From Aquitalea magnusonii (lineage in GTDB: Bacteria > Pseudomonadota > Gammaproteobacteria > Burkholderiales > Chromobacteriaceae): DNA of 64,000 nucleotides. A program made the position numbers and the translations under genes. Below the pieces are notes generated by a model. The model saw only the letters and a program-made list of their open reading frames with translations. It did no database searches and was not told the DNA's origin. The DNA is taken from contig NZ_QJKC01000003.1 in assembly GCF_003202035.1 (NCBI RefSeq), positions 1 to 64,000 on the forward strand, in the 5' to 3' direction. This document shows positions 57,149 to 64,000 of the stretch, piece after piece (positions within the stretch are counted from its first letter, which is position 1; each line of letters starts with the position of its first letter).

Positions 57149-57607
57149 ATGTTTGACGTTCTCACATATTTGTTCGAGCAATACCGTGACCCGGATGCCT
57201 TTGGCGACCGCGGCACACTGATGCGCCAGCTGGAAGCCGCCGGCTTCGAAGACGAGGAAATCAACGACGCGCTCGACTGGCTGGACAATGTCGCCAATAT
57301 GGTGGAAGGCCTGTATGCCAGCGCGGACGACGCCTCGGGCATGCGCATTTATGCCGATGCCGAGCAGGAACGCCTGCCGACCGAAGTGCGCGGCCTGATC
57401 CAGTTTCTGGAAGACCACGGCGCACTGTCGCCCTCGCAGCGCGAAATGGTGATCGACCGCCTGTTTGAATTGCCGGATGACGATATCAATGTCGGCTCGG
57501 CCAAACTGGTGGCGCTGATGGTGTTGTGGGCGCAAAAGGCAGAACTGCCCATCCTGCTGGGCGAAGAATTGCTGGACGCCATTCACGGCGAACCCACCAT
57601 GCAATGA
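57149..57607 (+). CDS. smg: Smg family protein (DUF494)
   Basis: A 152-residue acidic helical protein starting MFDVLTYLFEQY with LEAAGFEDEEINDALDWLD and LFELPDDDINVGSAKLVALMVLWAQ, diagnostic of Smg/DUF494. Function is unknown; it is conserved beside dprA. In-frame codons upstream overlap dprA and are not used. Confidence 0.92.
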   Translation: MFDVLTYLFEQYRDPDAFGDRGTLMRQLEAAGFEDEEINDALDWLDNVANMVEGLYASADDASGMRIYADAEQERLPTEVRGLIQFLEDHGALSPSQREMVIDRLFELPDDDINVGSAKLVALMVLWAQKAELPILLGEELLDAIHGEPTMQ

Positions 57608-57673
57608 CTTGTCAGCGCCGGTGCGGCGGGCTTAACATCCCGCCTCGCCTGACGAGACTGCACGGAATTTTGC

Positions 57674-57705
57674 ACAAGAGCGCCACACGCGCTCTTGTTT
57701 TATTT
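57674..57705 (+). terminator. Terminator after smg
   Basis: ACAAGAGCGC (57674-57683) pairs with GCGCTCTTGT (57689-57698) and is followed by TTTATTTG. Confidence 0.88.
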
Positions 57706-57777
57706 GCGCACTTGCTTTATTTGATAGATAGACCCGCTATCAGCCGGAGCCCCTCCGGTACACACTGAAACGAAAAC

Positions 57778-60075
57778 ATGCCCTCCAGCCTCTTGATCGT
57801 TGAGTCGCCATCCAAGGCAAAAACGCTGAAGAAATACCTGGGACCGGACTTCGAAGTCCTGGCTTCCTACGGTCACGTGCGCGATCTGGTACCGAAAAAC
57901 GGTGCGGTAGACCCGGAAAAGGGTTTTGCCATGAAGTACCAGCTGATCGCCCGCAACAGCAAACATGTAGACGCCATCGTCAAGGCGGTGGCCGAGGTGG
58001 ACCATGTCTACCTGGCCACTGACCCGGACCGCGAAGGGGAAGCCATTTCCTGGCACCTGGTGCAGATCCTCAACAGCAAGAAGCTGCTGAAGGACAAGAC
58101 TGCCCAGCGCGTGGTGTTCCACGAAATCACCAAGAATGCGGTACTGGAAGCCATCGGCAACCCGCGCGAAGTCGCCCAGGACCTAGTCGATGCCCAGCAG
58201 GCACGCCGTGCGCTGGATTACCTGGTGGGTTTCAACCTGTCGCCGCTGCTGTGGAAGAAAATCCGCCGCGGCCTGTCGGCTGGCCGGGTACAAAGCCCGG
58301 CACTGCGCCTGATCTGCGAACGCGAGAACGAGATCAAGGCCTTTGTACAGCAGGAATACTGGTCGGTACATCTGGACAGCCACAAGGGCAGAACCAAGTT
58401 CTCGGCCAAGCTGACCACCCTGGCAGGCCAGAAGCTGGACCAGTTCGCCATTCCCGGCGACGCCGAACACGCCGACATCCTGGCGCGCCTGCAAGGCCAT
58501 CCGGCCACCGTCACCAGCATCGAGAAGAAAAAGAAATCGCGCAGCCCGGCTGCCCCTTTCACCACCTCCACGCTGCAACAGGAAGCCGTGCGCAAGCTGG
58601 GCATGACCACCGACCGCACCATGCGGACGGCACAGCAGCTGTACGAAGGGATCGACATCGGCCAGGGCACGGTCGGTCTGATCACCTATATGCGTACCGA
58701 CTCAGTGGCGCTGGCCAATGAAGCCGTGGAAGAAATCCGCAGCTATATCAGCGACACCTTCAACAACGACTTTCTGCCCAAGAACGCCGTTGCCTACAAG
58801 AACAAGTCCAAGAATGCCCAGGAAGCGCACGAGGCCATCCGCCCCACCTCCATCCTGCGCACGCCGGAATCGGTCAAGCCCTTCCTGACCACCGACCAGT
58901 TCAAGCTGTATGACATGGTGTGGAAGCGGACCCTGGCCTGCCAGATGGCACCGGCCAAGTTCGACACCACCAGCGTCGACATCACCATGGGCGAGGGCAT
59001 CTTCCGCGCCAGCGGCCAGGTGCAGACCTTTGCCGGCTTCCTCGCCGTGTACGAAGAAGACGTGGATGATGCCGAGGACGAAGACAACGCCAAGCTGCCG
59101 CTGCTGGAAGAAGGCGACAGCCTGCCGGTGGACAAGCTGTACGGCGAACAGCACTTCACCCAGCCACCGCCGCGCTTCTCCGAAGCCAGCCTGGTGAAGG
59201 CGCTGGAAGAATTCGGCATCGGCCGTCCTTCCACCTACGCCAGCATCATCTCCACGCTGAAAGACCGCGAGTATGTGATTCTGGACAAGAAGCGCTTCCA
59301 GCCCACCGACACCGGCGACATCGTCAACAAATTCCTGACTGAACACTTCAGCCAGTACGTGGACTACAACTTCACCGCCAAGCTGGAAAACCAGCTGGAT
59401 GACATCGCCAGCGGCCAGCGTGAATGGGTGCCGGTGATGGACAGCTTCTGGAAGGGTTTTTCCAAGCAGCTGGCAGAAAAAGAGAGCATTTCCCGCGCCG
59501 AAGTCACCACCGAAAGCCTGGACGAAGCCTGCCCCAAGTGCAGCAAGCCCTTGTCCATCAAGTTTGGCAAGCGCGGCCGCTTCATTGCCTGCACCGGCTA
59601 CCCGGACTGCGACTACACCCGCAATATCGGTGAAACCGCCGAGCAGGCTGCCGAAGAAGCCGAAGCCCCGACGGTGATCGAAGACCGGGTCTGCCCGGAT
59701 TGCGGCGGCGAGCTGCACATCAAGAAGGGCCGTTACGGCAAATTCATCGGTTGCGCCAACTACCCCAAGTGCAAGCACATCGAGCCGCTGGAAAAACCCC
59801 GCGACACCGGTGTGGAATGCCCGGAGTGCAAGACCGGTCACCTGATCGAGCGCAAGAGCCGCTACGGCAAGCTGTTCTACAGCTGCAATACCTATCCCAA
59901 GTGCAAGTACGCCACCTGGAACCCGCCGGTCGCCGAGCCCTGCCCCAAGTGCAACTGGCCTATCCTCACCATCAAGACCACCAAGCGTCGCGGTACGGAA
60001 AAGGTGTGCCCGCAGAAGGAATGCGGCTACAGCGAGGTGATTGCCCCGCCGGAAGCCAAGCCGGCGGAAGAGTGA
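57778..60075 (+). CDS. topA: DNA topoisomerase I
   Basis: A 765-residue type IA topoisomerase that relaxes negative supercoils. The Toprim domain begins LLIVESPSKAKTLKKYLG with DPDREGEAISWHL; the active tyrosine, near residue 304, is in GLITYMRTDS. Four C-terminal four-cysteine zinc ribbons start at about residues 584, 639, 680 and 721, the last being atypical (CPKC ... CPQKEC). Shorter than the E. coli enzyme (865). Confidence 0.97.
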   Translation: MPSSLLIVESPSKAKTLKKYLGPDFEVLASYGHVRDLVPKNGAVDPEKGFAMKYQLIARNSKHVDAIVKAVAEVDHVYLATDPDREGEAISWHLVQILNSKKLLKDKTAQRVVFHEITKNAVLEAIGNPREVAQDLVDAQQARRALDYLVGFNLSPLLWKKIRRGLSAGRVQSPALRLICERENEIKAFVQQEYWSVHLDSHKGRTKFSAKLTTLAGQKLDQFAIPGDAEHADILARLQGHPATVTSIEKKKKSRSPAAPFTTSTLQQEAVRKLGMTTDRTMRTAQQLYEGIDIGQGTVGLITYMRTDSVALANEAVEEIRSYISDTFNNDFLPKNAVAYKNKSKNAQEAHEAIRPTSILRTPESVKPFLTTDQFKLYDMVWKRTLACQMAPAKFDTTSVDITMGEGIFRASGQVQTFAGFLAVYEEDVDDAEDEDNAKLPLLEEGDSLPVDKLYGEQHFTQPPPRFSEASLVKALEEFGIGRPSTYASIISTLKDREYVILDKKRFQPTDTGDIVNKFLTEHFSQYVDYNFTAKLENQLDDIASGQREWVPVMDSFWKGFSKQLAEKESISRAEVTTESLDEACPKCSKPLSIKFGKRGRFIACTGYPDCDYTRNIGETAEQAAEEAEAPTVIEDRVCPDCGGELHIKKGRYGKFIGCANYPKCKHIEPLEKPRDTGVECPECKTGHLIERKSRYGKLFYSCNTYPKCKYATWNPPVAEPCPKCNWPILTIKTTKRRGTEKVCPQKECGYSEVIAPPEAKPAEE

Positions 60076-60102
60076 TTCACCGCCCGCGGATTGCCCAGCA
60101 CG

Positions 60103-60131
60103 ACGCCACCTCAGGGTGGCGTTGTTTTTTT
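60103..60131 (+). terminator. Terminator after topA
   Basis: ACGCCACC (60103-60110) pairs with GGTGGCGT (60115-60122) followed two bases later by seven T. Confidence 0.9.
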
Positions 60132-60198
60132 GTCAGGCCGTCACAATGCAGGCCGTGATTGCCGCTACGCCATCAGCATTCGCAACACACTGTTTTTA

Positions 60199-60352
60199 TT
60201 GCTTAATTTCAGAAAAATACTCATATAATTCCGAATATGCGCCGCACAGCCTGCCGACAAACCCTGCCGGATTGAGCGTGCCAGCGGTGCAGCTTCCCGC
60301 GACGGAGCAATACCTACCCGCACAACGCCGCCTCCAGCCAGGCGGCGTTTGC
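60199..60352 (+). ncRNA. Candidate small RNA or attenuated leader
   Basis: A perfect TATAAT at 60224-60229 has TTGCTT at 60199-60204 (19-base spacing). About 90 bases on, AACGCCGCCT (60324-60333) pairs with AGGCGGCGTT (60340-60349) followed by a short T-containing tail. A transcript from about 60236 to 60352 would be about 115 bases and has no ribosome site. It fills most of the gap between topA and the next gene. Confidence 0.35.
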
Positions 60353-60377
60353 CATTTGCAGGCCACAAGCCCGGGCA

Positions 60378-60773
60378 ATGAACCACCTCATGAAAACACA
60401 CAGCAGCTTCTTTTTTACCGGCGCCACCATTCTCACCCTGTTCGGCCTGCTCAGCGGCCACTGGCTGATGTTGCCGCTTGCCTTCCTGATGGCCTTCTGC
60501 GGCATGGTGGCCGCCGATCGCGAACAACTGGCCGACATGGACATCCATACCGCGGCCATGCTGCTGGTGCTGCCCAGCCAGCAGCCCTTGCTGCCGCTGG
60601 ACCACTTCCATGGCAATGAATTGCTGTTCTATCAGGCCGGCAGCCCGGTCTACCGGATACTGCAGGCCAATGGCGCCAGCTGGGAGCTGGTGGGGGAATA
60701 TGGCAAGGTCGAAGATGTCAGCGGCTGCATCCGGGTCTATCCCGGCTATCTGTACCGCCGCCAGGCGCGCTGA
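60378..60773 (+). CDS. Small membrane protein of unknown function
   Basis: A 131-residue protein with two closely spaced hydrophobic segments (about residues 10-25 and 29-46) and a soluble C-terminal domain (LPLDHFHGNELLFYQAGSPVYRILQANG). Not recognised. A second ATG at 60390 is possible; neither has a strong ribosome site. It follows the terminator-like hairpin at 60324-60349, which may attenuate it. Confidence 0.6.
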   Translation: MNHLMKTHSSFFFTGATILTLFGLLSGHWLMLPLAFLMAFCGMVAADREQLADMDIHTAAMLLVLPSQQPLLPLDHFHGNELLFYQAGSPVYRILQANGASWELVGEYGKVEDVSGCIRVYPGYLYRRQAR

Positions 60774-60802
60774 GGCCGGCATAGCAGGCCAGCACAGGGC
60801 AG

Positions 60803-61174
60803 CTAGCGCGCTGGCGGCTGCTCTGCCTGCTCGGTATCGCGGATTTCCCGGGCCAGGAAAAAATTGAGCGCGGTACGCAGTACGGCAATGGCCGCCAGCT
60901 TGCCGATCTGGTCCCAGCTGGGGGCTACTGCAGTCGACAGGATATCCGCCGCCAGTTGCAGTTCCAGCGCCAGTGCCAGAAAGCGGGCAAAGCTCAGCCG
61001 TACTGCGTTGTATTGCGCCATGCCCGGCTCAAAGCAGCGCTGCAGATAACGCAGGCCGGCAAACAGCACTCCCACGCCAATCACCAGCGCACCACTGGCT
61101 TCCACCGCCAGTTTCAGCCACAGCACCAGATTGAGCACCAGTTCTTCCACGCCAGAATCGGCCGGTGACAGCAT
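60803..61174 (-). CDS. DUF1622 membrane protein
   Basis: A 123-residue membrane protein with three hydrophobic segments and the DUF1622 pattern RLSFARFLALALELQLAADIL and TAVAPSWDQIGKLAAIAVLRTALNFFLAREI. Function unknown. GAGAGG is six bases before ATG 61174, favouring it over an ATG two codons earlier. Confidence 0.82.
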   Translation of the reverse strand: MLSPADSGVEELVLNLVLWLKLAVEASGALVIGVGVLFAGLRYLQRCFEPGMAQYNAVRLSFARFLALALELQLAADILSTAVAPSWDQIGKLAAIAVLRTALNFFLAREIRDTEQAEQPPAR

Positions 61175-61273
61175 ATGCATCCTCTCGCTTGACAGGGCAG
61201 GAGCTGACCAGCATACACGCAAGCACGCTGCCAGGCAGCCCGGCAGCGCAGCGCGCGATGCCATCTGCATGTT

Positions 61274-62056
61274 ATGCTGGGCCGGCTGTTGCTACCGGTC
61301 CACTGCATGTTGCTGCTGAAACTGACCCTGATCCCCACCCTGTTGTATGCGCTGTCGCTGGTGGCGCGTTACCGCGGCCCCGCCCTGGCCGGCTGGCTGT
61401 CCGGTCTGCCGGTCGTCGCCGGCCCCATCCTGTGGCTGCTGGCCCATGAGCAGGGCAAGGCGTTTGCTGCCGTGGCAGCCATGCAAGCCATCGCCGCCAT
61501 TGCGGCATCCGAAGCCTTCAACCTGATTTATGCCCGTACCGCAGCGCGCCGGCACTGGCCGCTGGCGCTGGCCGCCGCCCTCGGCGGCTGGCTGCTCGCC
61601 GCACTATTGCTGCAGCAACTCACGCCCTCGCTGCTTCTGGCGCTGGGCGTAGCGGCACTGAGTGTCGGGGGCAATTATTTCTGCTTGCCACGGCCAGCGC
61701 AGCTGCCGCCGGACAGCCCCAGCCACGAGCGGCTGTGGCTGCGCATGCTGGCTGCCGCCGTGCTGACACTGGCGGTGAGTGCGGCCGCGCAGCGGCTGGG
61801 TGCGGCCTGGAGCGGCGTGCTGGCGGTGTTTCCGCTGCTGGGGGTGGTGATGGCGGTATCGATGCAGCAGGCGCAGGGCGCTGCTGCGGTGCAGATGCTA
61901 TTGCGCGGCATGCTGCTGGGGCGCTTTGCCTTTGCCGCATTCTGTCTGACGCTGGTACTGCTGCTGCCGCGACTGGACCGCGACATCTCCTTCCTGCTGG
62001 CCAGCCTGCTGTCATTGCTGGCGCAGTCGGCGTCGCGCCGTGGCTTGCGACCTTAG
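61274..62056 (+). CDS. Polytopic inner-membrane protein of unknown function
   Basis: A 260-residue, very Leu/Ala-rich protein with about eight membrane segments arranged as two similar halves (first from about residue 12, second from about residue 155), resembling a duplicated GlpM-like unit. Not firmly recognised. A start at 61307 (MLLLKLTLIPTLL) is also possible. The stop overlaps the converging dgkA gene by four bases. Confidence 0.65.
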   Translation: MLGRLLLPVHCMLLLKLTLIPTLLYALSLVARYRGPALAGWLSGLPVVAGPILWLLAHEQGKAFAAVAAMQAIAAIAASEAFNLIYARTAARRHWPLALAAALGGWLLAALLLQQLTPSLLLALGVAALSVGGNYFCLPRPAQLPPDSPSHERLWLRMLAAAVLTLAVSAAAQRLGAAWSGVLAVFPLLGVVMAVSMQQAQGAAAVQMLLRGMLLGRFAFAAFCLTLVLLLPRLDRDISFLLASLLSLLAQSASRRGLRP

Positions 62057-62439
62057 CGCCCGAACAACACCAGCAGCCATACCGCGGCCAGATTGATCAG
62101 GCCCAGCAGCTGGGCGGCGCTGCCCATGTCCTTGGCCCGCTTGGCCAGCGGGTGGCGTTCCAGCGAGGTGTGATCGACCGCGGCCTCGATGGCGGAATTG
62201 AGCAATTCGATGATGAGCGTGGCCAGCGAGCTGGCCACCAGCATGGCGCGTGCCAGCGGGCTGGCCGGCACCAGGAACAGCGCACAGGGAATCAGGATGC
62301 AGGCCAGCAAGGCCAGCTGGCGAAAGGCATCTTCATGGCGGTAGGCCGCCTTGATGCCGTCCAGCGAATAACCGAAGGCGTTGATCAGCCGGCGGACGCC
62401 GGTCTTGCCCTTGAACGGGCTTTCCTCATGCTTGCTCAT
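62053..62439 (-). CDS. dgkA: Diacylglycerol kinase
   Basis: A 128-residue prokaryotic DgkA, a trimeric three-helix enzyme that recycles diacylglycerol from membrane-derived glucan synthesis. It has AYRHEDAFRQ and the active ELLNSAIEAAVD with the catalytic Glu pair, then AKDMGSAAQL. ATG 62439 matches family length. Confidence 0.93.
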   Translation of the reverse strand: MSKHEESPFKGKTGVRRLINAFGYSLDGIKAAYRHEDAFRQLALLACILIPCALFLVPASPLARAMLVASSLATLIIELLNSAIEAAVDHTSLERHPLAKRAKDMGSAAQLLGLINLAAVWLLVLFGR

Positions 62440-62587
62440 GTCAGATCCAGTGATTGCGCGGATGGCGGGTGGCATTTGCCGGCCCGGCGAGCGGCATGTT
62501 AAGCGCTGCCGGCCAGCCGGGCAAGCGAACCGGCCTTGCTGCCAGCGGCGATGTTGCCGCCGGCAGATGACAGGCTGATGGCAAGGC

Positions 62588-62705
62588 TTAGAGCCGCTAA
62601 CAAAACCTCGTAGAGTACCCGAGTCAAGGCGCGCCGACGCAGACAGTACAGTGAGTACGGCAAGTCGGCGCAACGCAGAATCGGGGGTTTTGTGAGCGGG
62701 TCTTA
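62588..62705. mobile_element. MITE-like element inserted at the gshB stop codon
   Basis: A 112-base body (62591-62702) is bounded by 17-base terminal inverted repeats that match at 15 positions: GAGCCGCTAACAAAACC and, read inward from the right, GACCCGCTCACAAAACC. It is flanked by direct repeats TTA (62588-62590 and 62703-62705). The interior holds a second inverted pair GCGCCGAC (62631-62638) and GTCGGCGC (62664-62671). No coding capacity. A TTA duplication fits TNA-targeting IS5-group transposases, which would have to act in trans. Confidence 0.75.
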
Positions 62706-63659
62706 ATGGGCGGTGGCGCGTTCCAGTGCGTCGATATACAGGCCGGCGACATTGATATCGGTCTGGTCCATGATTTCTCGGAAGCAGGTGGGACTGGTGA
62801 CATTCACTTCGGTCAGGTAATTGCCGATGATGTCCAGCCCGGCCAGCAGGATGCCGCGCTTTTTCAGCTCCGGGCCGACCGCTTCGGCGATTTCCCGGTC
62901 GCGGGCGCTGAGCGGGCGGGCTTCGCCACGGCCACCGGCAGCCAGATTGCCACGGGTTTCCCCCGCAGCCGGAATGCGCGCCAGGCAGTAGTCCACCGGC
63001 ACGCCGTCAATCACCAGCACGCGCTTGTCGCCATCACGGATTTCCGGAATATAGCGCTGGGCCATGATGGTGCGCTTGCCGCGCAGGGTGATGGTTTCCA
63101 GAATCACCGACAGGTTCGGGTCGTTCGGCGTCACCCGGAAAATGCTGTCCCCGCCCATGCTGTCCAGCGGCTTGAGGATCACGTCCAGATGCTGGCGGAT
63201 AAAGGCTTTCAGCCGTGGCGTTTCGCCGGTGATCATGGTGGGCGCGGTCAGCTCGGGGAAATTGAGGATGGCCAGCTTTTCGTTGAAGTCGCGCAGCGCC
63301 TGGCCGCTGGTGAAGACCTTGACGCCCTGCGCCTCGGCCAGGGTGAACAGCTGCGAGGCATACAGGTATTCCATGTCGAAGGGCGGGTCCTTGCGCATCA
63401 CCACCGCATTGAAGGCGGTCAGCGGCTGGCGATGGACATCGTCCAGCTTGTACCAGGCCGGGTGATCGCCCTTGCGTTCGTCGGTAACGGTGAGGCCACG
63501 GGCATCCACCAGCAGCCGCCCGCCCTCCACCGACAGCTGGCGCGCCTCGGCAAAGCTGATGGCGTGATTGCGTCGTGCCGCCTCTTCCATCATGGCAAAG
63601 GTGCTGTCCTTGTAGATCTTGAACTGTTCCAGCGGGTCGGCGATGAACAGGATACGCAT
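62703..63659 (-). CDS. gshB: Glutathione synthetase
   Basis: GshB joins glycine to gamma-glutamylcysteine. The 318-residue ATP-grasp enzyme has [62 protein letters not shown] and [19 protein letters not shown] precedes ATG 63659. Its stop codon TAA is formed by the right-hand TTA duplication of the adjacent MITE-like element, so the coding sequence ends exactly at the insertion and is intact. gshA is not adjacent. Confidence 0.95.
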   Translation of the reverse strand: MRILFIADPLEQFKIYKDSTFAMMEEAARRNHAISFAEARQLSVEGGRLLVDARGLTVTDERKGDHPAWYKLDDVHRQPLTAFNAVVMRKDPPFDMEYLYASQLFTLAEAQGVKVFTSGQALRDFNEKLAILNFPELTAPTMITGETPRLKAFIRQHLDVILKPLDSMGGDSIFRVTPNDPNLSVILETITLRGKRTIMAQRYIPEIRDGDKRVLVIDGVPVDYCLARIPAAGETRGNLAAGGRGEARPLSARDREIAEAVGPELKKRGILLAGLDIIGNYLTEVNVTSPTCFREIMDQTDINVAGLYIDALERATAH

Positions 63660-63716
63660 GGTGCTCTCCAGGGTTTCGCCAGCAGGCACTGGCGGGCCGG
63701 CAGACGGCCATCGGAT

Positions 63717-64000
63717 TCATTGATGATAGTAGGCATCCAGCGCATAGCGCCGGGTGGATCTCTTCCAGTGGCCGTTGACCAGGGTTTCGCGGGTTACGCG
63801 CACCTGTTTGCCGGCCGGGTCCTGCGCGTCTTCAATCAGCCGCTCCACCGCCTGCAGGCGGTGGTGGGCATCAAACTGGTAATCGGTGGTTTCGTGGTAA
63901 CAGCAGCCGCTCTTGGCCAGGGTGCGCAAGCGCTTGCGCTTGGCATCCACCTGGAACAGGCCCAGTGTTTCCCCGGTCAGCGTGGATAATTCATCGTTCA
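63717..64000 (-). CDS. C-terminal part of a conserved hypothetical protein (cut by window edge)
   Basis: The frame is open to the right edge on the minus strand, giving about 94 codons ending at 63717. It contains RKRLRTLAKSGCCYHETTDYQF and VTRETLVNGHWKRSTRRY. The SGCCYH block is reminiscent of small exported XAC2610-like proteins of proteobacteria, where the two adjacent cysteines are conserved, but this is only a resemblance. The N-terminus, and any signal peptide, are outside the window. Confidence 0.6.
   Translation of the reverse strand, partial: NDELSTLTGETLGLFQVDAKRKRLRTLAKSGCCYHETTDYQFDAHHRLQAVERLIEDAQDPAGKQVRVTRETLVNGHWKRSTRRYALDAYYHQ

Noticed and set aside
60041-60377. A coding frame running from the end of topA through the AT-rich patch into the next gene
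   Set aside because: It crosses a strong terminator and a TATAAT promoter and has no ribosome site or conserved composition.

Overview
The window looks like a chromosomal segment of a betaproteobacterium of the order Neisseriales (Chromobacteriaceae type, for example Aquitalea, Chromobacterium or Vogesella). The reasons are high GC outside one island, the order tRNA-Tyr/Gly/Thr-tuf, a large DUF3683 FAD/Fe-S oxidase, a NtrYX pair behind rsmB and a DUF4390 gene, dprA-smg-topA, and amgK-murU next to lptD-surA-pdxA. Genus is inference; no search was possible. Coding density is high and almost everything is chromosomal housekeeping.

Layout. 1-1000: end of a translation operon (tRNA-Tyr, -Gly, -Thr, tuf) read leftward. 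1.1-6.3 kb: ferredoxin and rsmD leftward, then ftsY-ftsE-ftsX and the heat-shock sigma gene rpoH rightward; rpoH carries a CIRCE operator and an unusual set of overlapping inverted repeats reaching the ribosome binding site. 6.4-11.1 kb: pilus island with two type IV pilins and two PglL-like O-oligosaccharyltransferases, all leftward, behind a textbook sigma-54 promoter; the inner oligosaccharyltransferase and the pilins are clearly AT-richer than the rest. 11.2-15.5 kb: bioA, a PilZ-like protein of unknown role, proB. 15.5-22.8 kb: mostly leftward genes including ruvB, ruvA, ruvC, a UbiA/MenA-like prenyltransferase and the MurNAc-recycling pair murU-amgK, interrupted by an FMN riboswitch and ribB reading rightward. 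22.9-31.6 kb: lptD-surA-pdxA and a 1280-residue FAD/Fe-S oxidoreductase. 31.6-34.1 kb: a lone polyamine-binding protein facing a TetR-isochorismatase pair across a perfect palindrome. 34.1-41.5 kb: small envelope proteins, CNNM/CBS transporter, HIT protein, sulfurtransferase, xth, pyrE. 41.5-42.1 kb: six lysine tRNAs as three tandem TTT/CTT pairs. 42.2-47.0 kb: cutA, fxsA, dps, tonB, thioesterase, thioredoxin, ThiF/MoeB. 47.1-52.3 kb: rsmB-DUF4390-ntrY-ntrX, where NtrX has a broken AAA+ domain. 52.5-60.1 kb: htpX, fmt, def leftward and LysM-dprA-smg-topA rightward. 60.1-64.0 kb: small membrane proteins, dgkA, gshB with a MITE-like element inserted exactly at its stop codon, and a gene running off the right edge.

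No CRISPR array, prophage, integrase or complete insertion sequence was seen. The most unusual signals are the rpoH leader, the duplicated pilin/glycosylation island, the MITE at the gshB stop codon, the degenerate NtrX, and the small TetR-centred locus.
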